From Xenopus tropicalis (lineage: Eukaryota > Chordata > Amphibia > Anura > Pipidae), in contig NC_030678.2 of NCBI RefSeq assembly GCF_000004195.4, positions 91,884,404 through 91,948,403 of the forward strand: a stretch of DNA of 64,000 nucleotides. The letters are read 5' to 3'. How positions within the stretch are numbered: position 1 is the stretch's first letter; each line of letters opens with the position of its first letter. A program made the translations under genes and the position numbers. This document shows positions 59,216 through 64,000 of this stretch, in pieces. Below the pieces are notes generated by a model. That model was not told where the DNA came from and did no database searches. It was given only the letters and a program-made list of their open reading frames with translations.

Positions 59216-60349
59216 TGGTCTTTAATAGCATAATGCATGGTTGGCTTCTTATTCTGTTTGACTTCATTGTAACCTCATTAACTTGACCATAATATAACAC
59301 AAAATAGGGAATATGGGTTTTGTTTTTAGCAGATTGACAATAGTACAATGCCCAAGAATTGTCCCAAAAACAAAACCAAAAACATGCTGATGCCTGTAAT
59401 AAGGCGCCAGTAATTTCAATAGATGGGACAGGCTGTGAACCACAGCATTTTGATCATTGCTACAAATAACAGAGATCAAAAAGCTTGGTTTTCCATAGAC
59501 TTTTCACACAAGAGTCTCTTCTTAGGGCACAAATAGGTAAAGAGGACTATTGCAGCTATATAGTAATGATTGAGATACATTCACATTTCCTGTAAAAAAT
59601 AGAGCCAAGAGTCCAACAATGACATCAGTAAAAGGGAAATCTTTAAGAGACATGGATTAGAGAGTGCCTCCGATTTAAATGTAAGGCTAAGTGGTCTACA
59701 AACAAGGATTGTATGTATAAGCCTTCTTGGAAAAGGGGTCCTGCTGTTTGTTTTACATTAGAAATATTGACATCCATCCTAAACACAAAAATTCTTTCCA
59801 ACACCTTGGCATGCAATGCTGACAAGTTTTTTTTCTGTAGATTCCCATTACTATTCACAGCCTTTCAAACACCTCTTTACTCCAGGCTTTTGCCTACCTT
59901 CTTGGCTGCTCTGTAGCTGATGAAAGATGTGTATTTGTATGATTTGATTGCTGCTTTCTAGCCGCTTATTTGCCCCTTCGTTTTTCTCATAAATGATATG
60001 CATGACTGGTTTCTCTTGTTAAATTGTAGTTTTAGTTACAGGTGAATGTTCTTGTGTTTTTTTTGCCATTCTTGCATTCTTTTGAATAAAGTAGTATGAT
60101 AAAATCAGCAAACTTACGTGGTAAAGGTTATTCTTCCTGGAAGGGAAGGAAAAGTATTGAGCTATTTACATGGTTCTGTCTGCTGCACAGAAATACTCGC
60201 AGCCCTTGGTACATATTTGCCGGAGATTTTGTTTTGTAAAATATTAACCAATCATTTCTACAGGAGTATTGCCAAAACCAAACATTTCCAGATTCAGTAG
60301 AGTCATGTTATAAAATATTTATTTTTGCACACATTTTGACTGCCAGTCT

Positions 60350-60690
60350 GGCCCTGAACCACATCAGTCAAAATTCTCTTCCCTGTCTGCACTTGTTTCG
60401 TAATCATGACATATTTTCTACCCAGTGCCAGGTCTTGTTATATTGGTCAATGCCCCCCACTGCCATTCTCTTGCAACCCCTCCTATTCTTTATCTGCAGC
60501 AACAGCTGATAACTGGAACCCACCCCTTTTCCCACTGCCGCCATATACTTCTGCCTGTCAGTAGTTTGCTGATCACCTAACAACTAACCTACAGACTCAT
60601 CTACAATTTGTGCCCCTGACTTCTTGCGCCCTAGGCAGCCTCATATTCTGCCTGCCCCTAGTTCCGGCCCTGTTTCTATCTTCTTCTTCT
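60350..60690 (-). repeat. Dispersed repeat ending GGGCCGGAACTAGG
   Basis: The minus strand starts at about 60672 with CAGGGCCGGAACTAGGGG, then GCAGAATATGAGGCTGCC and TAGGGCGCAAG. This is a frequent Xenopus dispersed repeat by my recollection; the far end is not clear. Confidence 0.5.
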
Positions 60691-60981
60691 CTACAGCTTA
60701 CAGACAGCATGCAGGGACTACATAACCCACAATGCATTGCACCGTGATGTTCCTTTCCTTATTGACATCATGTGTGCAGGGAATTGTGGGATTTCTCAAA
60801 GTAGTCAACCATATCAGCAGGAGAACAGGGGGCCAGACTTAGGTAACTGTTCAAAACCATATTATTACAATAAAAATCATGAAAAGGCTGCATAACTGAT
60901 GTAAATTGCAGTAAGTAAAAGTAAAAGTAAATTTTACTTTTCGAAAAACTTAAGTTGTGTTTGGGTGGTGTTCCCCTTTAA
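60690..60981. mobile_element. T2-type MITE, left end missing
   Basis: ACAGCTTACAGACAGCATGC, AATGCATTGCAC, GGGAATTGTGGGATT and the right end TTCCCCTTTAA match 44391-44953. TTAA at 60978-60981. Confidence 0.75.
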
Positions 60982-61012
60982 AATATCTGAAAATCACTGC
61001 TATCTACAATAG

Positions 61013-61124
61013 GACTGCTAAGAAACTCACCTGTGTGTCGAACATGAAACTGGAAGTGCAACAGGGCCTGTTTATTTACAACCTAAAGTCAGCCAAGGAA
61101 CAGGTGAAGAATTGGGACATAGAC
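61013..61124 (+). CDS. Candidate orphan exon (low confidence)
   Basis: A 112-nt segment lies between TATCTACAATAG and GTAAGT. One frame is open throughout (one base, then 37 codons): TAKKLTCVSNMKLEVQQGLF, then IYNLKSAKEQVKNWDID. Base composition is more coding-like than the surroundings and the donor is a strong consensus. However, the acceptor lacks a clear pyrimidine tract, I do not recognise the protein, and no partner exon was seen. It could be an old transposon-derived or chance open stretch. Confidence 0.2.
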
Positions 61125-61829
61125 GTAAGTAGCTATATAACTGTCATGGGCATATTCCCAGGTGGAGTTTATAATACATTATATTGATCAGGAGCCTTTA
61201 TGTTATAGGAGTGTCAGAGGATAGCTAAGTACCCAGAGGAAAGCCACACACGCATGGGGAGAATGTTCTGGCAAAAGCATGCTTTCAACCTTGTTCTCTG
61301 TATTGTTTGTAGTTGTTTTAGTAGCACTATAGATGCTCGAGGGAACCTTTTCCTGCTGCTCACAAGATGGAGCACAGCTACATGTGACTCCTTATCTCAG
61401 TGCACAAAACAAATACCTTTCTATTTAGTACATCTACTGTTCTTCATTAAGAACCCCTATCGCTAAACTTGTATAAAAGTGAATGTTTTGAGCATTATAG
61501 TTCAGCCTGGATACCCTTCTGCATGGGCAAAACCCTCTGATTGTGACCCATATAACTAAAGGTTTTAAGAAACTGATGTTTATTGCAGTGTTCACCATTG
61601 AGACCCCCTGGTAACACTCACTGGCCCGACTGTTTGTGGAGGGCTTACTCACCACTATAGGGTAGCCTGTGATGCCCTGGCTTCAATTGAAAATATATTA
61701 TATTTGCTCTGAAGATATTACCTATAGGATTGTAAGCTGATTCCTTAAACAAATATTAGTAATTGCAAATGCTGGTTTTAAAAAAAATGTGGTTTTGTTT
61801 TAGTTTTCAAGGGGCATCATCACTCTGTA

Positions 61830-61848
61830 GCATTCTGGGAACTGTAGT
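61830..61848 (-). promoter_or_regulatory. ZNF143/Staf-like motif
   Basis: On the minus strand the 19 bases ACTACAGTTCCCAGAATGC differ by one base from the ZNF143 consensus ACTACAATTCCCAGAATGC. The flanks (TTCAACAAAAGCC) suggest that it may sit inside a worn repeat. No gene start is seen beside it. Confidence 0.4.
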
Positions 61849-62523
61849 TCAACAAAAGCCGGACTGAAACAAGTAGTTATCTTTCTAAGTGTCAGTAAAA
61901 CTGTCAGTAAAGTTCATTATACATATTACACTTACATGAACTGTTTCACACCACAACTGGCACTCATTATATGCATACATTTGGATGGAAAAATAACCAG
62001 GTGGTAAGAGAGCAGAAAAAGAACAGGAATCTTAAATGCAGAGACACCTTGCAGATTAAAAGTGTATTTTCTTTCCATTTCTTTGTGTCGTTATAGATTT
62101 CAAAAATGTTTAATTTGGGTCTGGAGTGCTTTCTTAGCCGAAAGTGTGAATTTTAAATTATACAAAGGTTTACAGTGATTTAGCCCATACTCTGTTTAGT
62201 GACAGTGCAGCTGTCAAGACCTTGATATTGTACAGTATCAGACGCCACATAGTGAGATGATGGAAAGTCTAGAAAGACTAGCTGCTTAGTGGTGGGCAAT
62301 TAGAGCTGCTAATTATTTTTTAATTACTTTTCAGGTGACTGAAGAAAAAAACTGCAAAAAGTGTAACATTTTTATGCAGCAGTAACATAAGAAAATGGAA
62401 GGAGCCTTTTGTGTGTATTTAATTTGGGATTACAGTGGTATAATCCCATGGGGATGTTAGGCCTATGGCACATGTGCATTTCTGACCATATCAGGTGCCC
62501 TGTGGTTAAAACACACTTCCATT

Positions 62524-62795
62524 CAGGGCAGTGGTAGACGGTGAGATTAGTAGCCCGTGACAAATCTCCCTTGTTGCAGGCGACTAATCTCCCCGATATG
62601 CCATCCCTCCGGCTTGAATGTAAATTGCCCGTGGGGTGGCATATGCGGCACCGCAATTTCCCAAAATCGTGGGAGTTGCCTTTAGAGGAAACTTCCGAGA
62701 TTTCGGGAAATCGGGCATATCGGGGAGATTAGTCGTCCGCGACAAGGGAGATTTGTCGCGGGCGACTAATCTCCCCGTCTGCCATGGCCCTCAGA
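62524..62795. mobile_element. MITE whose terminal repeats are themselves hairpins
   Basis: The left end CAGGGCAGTGGTAGACGGTG pairs with the right CCCCGTCTGCCATGGCCCTC. Inside each end, GAGATTAGTNGCCCG...GACAAATCTCCC and GGCGACTAATCTCCC form a separate fold of about 50 bases. The interior has CCCGATATGCC / GGGCATATCGGG. It is GC-rich for the window and non-coding. Confidence 0.8.
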
Positions 62796-63084
62796 GGTAA
62801 CCATTCCCATGTAATCACCATCTTACATTGCCAGTGTCTGCCATAGATAGTAGGGCTCATTTACAATGTACCAAGCAGTGCACAAAGTGCAAAAAAAGGA
62901 CACAGAGGCCTGACCGCACATTAGCCCCTCATCTACCTACCAACTGTGTCAATCAGGGGTAGCCTAAAATGTATGATTGCTAGTACACAGAATGTCTTTC
63001 AGATAACATGTTGCTGTCAGTGAAGTAGACACTGAGGAAGAAGGTGGCCAGACTAATTGCAGGGTCTTGCTGTAATAAAATACA

Positions 63085-63212
63085 TGAAGTTTGCCCATGT
63101 GCGGTATACCATAGCAACCAATCAGCAGGTAGCATTTACTGGTCACCTGTTTAAAAGCAAAAGTCTTATTGGTTGTTATAAGTTAGTGCTCCTGGGCAAG
63201 CTTATTGCCTTT
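63085..63212. mobile_element. Small palindromic MITE, relative of the 3' UTR copy
   Basis: CCATAGCAACCAATCAGCAG, CTGGTCACCTGTTTAAAAGC and TTATTGGTTGTTATAAG match 47478-47611. Confidence 0.7.
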
Positions 63213-63904
63213 TCTTACATACTGGGGAAAGAGTGTTACAGTAGAAAGGGATCAAACCATTCAAGAAGCTATGCTTATTCTAATACTAAATACAGGACGC
63301 AAAGCCTGTTTCTCATAGCAGTGATATTTGTAGCCAATAATTACATGTATAAGGCTTAGTTCAATAAATACGATCAGTGCTTTTGCAAATAGTTTCCTGT
63401 TTGGAATTGTTAAGAAAAATTTCGGTCTCAGTTCAGTATAAAGTGAGTTAGGTCCTGTTTGAGCATCAGTTAAGAAAAGGTGCCATGATACCAAATTGGA
63501 AGTTCTAGAATCCAGTTTTCATGCAAACCAGAACCCCGCATTGCTGAAGGCTGGGGAATGGAACCCATGACCCAGGGGTTTCATACCATTAACTGGTTAT
63601 AGGACTAACCTATTCATTGCTCTACTTTATCCTTGCCTATCCATACTAATATTAAGAAAAGGTGTTTTTTATGTAGTTTGCATTTGCCTTTAAGGTATCA
63701 GTGCCAGCTAAGCATTTATATCAGGTGCAAAGAAAGTTGAAATTGTAATATACTGATACTAATGTGTGGTATGTGTGGAGTAAGCTCCAAAATGTCATTA
63801 TTTGCAATTATTTATTAGAACTATTTATTATCATCATATTATATTACCTTGTGGCTCACTTATTCCCATTGCATACCCAATAATTTCATTTATCCCCCCC
63901 CCTA

Positions 63905-64000
63905 GATTATAAGCCTTTGTGGGCAGGGCCCTCATAACTTGCAAGTCAATTATTAAGCACCCTTATGTACAGCACTGTGGAATATGTTGGCGCTTTGTAA
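63905..64000 (+). repeat. L2-type LINE 3' tail, cut by window end
   Basis: AGATTATAAGCCTTTGTGGG, CAGGGCCCTC and ACAGCACTGTGGAATATGTT then GGCGCTTTGTAA follow the standard tail order. Confidence 0.75.

Larger units (their letters stand above)
47996..64000. other. Intergenic DNA downstream of brip1
   Basis: Dominated by repeats listed separately. Stretches with nothing recognised include 48820-49760 (with T27 at 49151-49178), 50645-51350, 51965-52330, 52865-53750, 54825-55620, 58090-58225, 58350-59030, 59220-60350, 61130-62520 and 63215-63900. No second host gene can be supported except the weak candidate exon at 61013-61124. Confidence 0.7.

Overview
This is vertebrate nuclear DNA, almost certainly from a clawed frog (Xenopus; X. 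tropicalis seems likelier than X. laevis, but this is not settled). It is AT-rich and intron-dominated, and it is crowded with small inverted-repeat DNA transposons typical of Xenopus: T2-type elements with TTAA target sites, hAT-like elements with 8-bp target duplications, and Tc1-like elements. It also holds CR1/L2-type LINE tails. There is no sign of bacterial or viral gene organisation.

The one recognisable host gene is the 3' half of brip1 (FANCJ/BACH1), the Fanconi-anaemia DNA helicase, on the + strand. Six exons can be placed to the base from splice sites, reading phase and protein similarity: 20886-21045, 22986-23107, 39952-40064, 42327-42406, 43985-44317 and 46686-47455 (stop at 47453-47455). 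Their lengths (160, 122, 113, 80, 333 and a long last exon) match human exons 15-20 as I recall them. Together they encode the last 525 residues: the end of helicase domain 2 with motifs V and VI, then a poorly conserved tail. The earlier exons (Fe-S domain, helicase domain 1) lie to the left of the window. A poly(A) signal sits at 47967-47972.

Layout: 1-20885 is the end of intron 14, with a degraded Tc1 element containing a LINE insertion (1506-3396), many MITEs, a nearly intact Tc1-like element (15637-17247) and a Rex1/CR1-like reverse transcriptase reading frame (17556-18995, minus). 20886-47455 holds the exons; the 16.8-kb intron 16 contains long repeat-poor blocks that could be conserved regulatory DNA, and a run of 20 G. 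47456-64000 is the 3' UTR and intergenic DNA: nested copies of one MITE family, an L2-type LINE fragment, three copies of a fold-back MITE (one with its core amplified into a 15-copy, 52-bp tandem array), and a weak candidate exon at 61013-61124.

I found no tRNA, rRNA, CRISPR or complete second host gene. The most interesting points are the MITE-born satellite array, the in-frame tandem splice acceptor and altered interaction motifs in the brip1 tail, the G20 tract inside the gene for a helicase that protects such tracts, and a GAAGAAG/GAAACGTT/AATAAA pattern shared by several otherwise different repeats.
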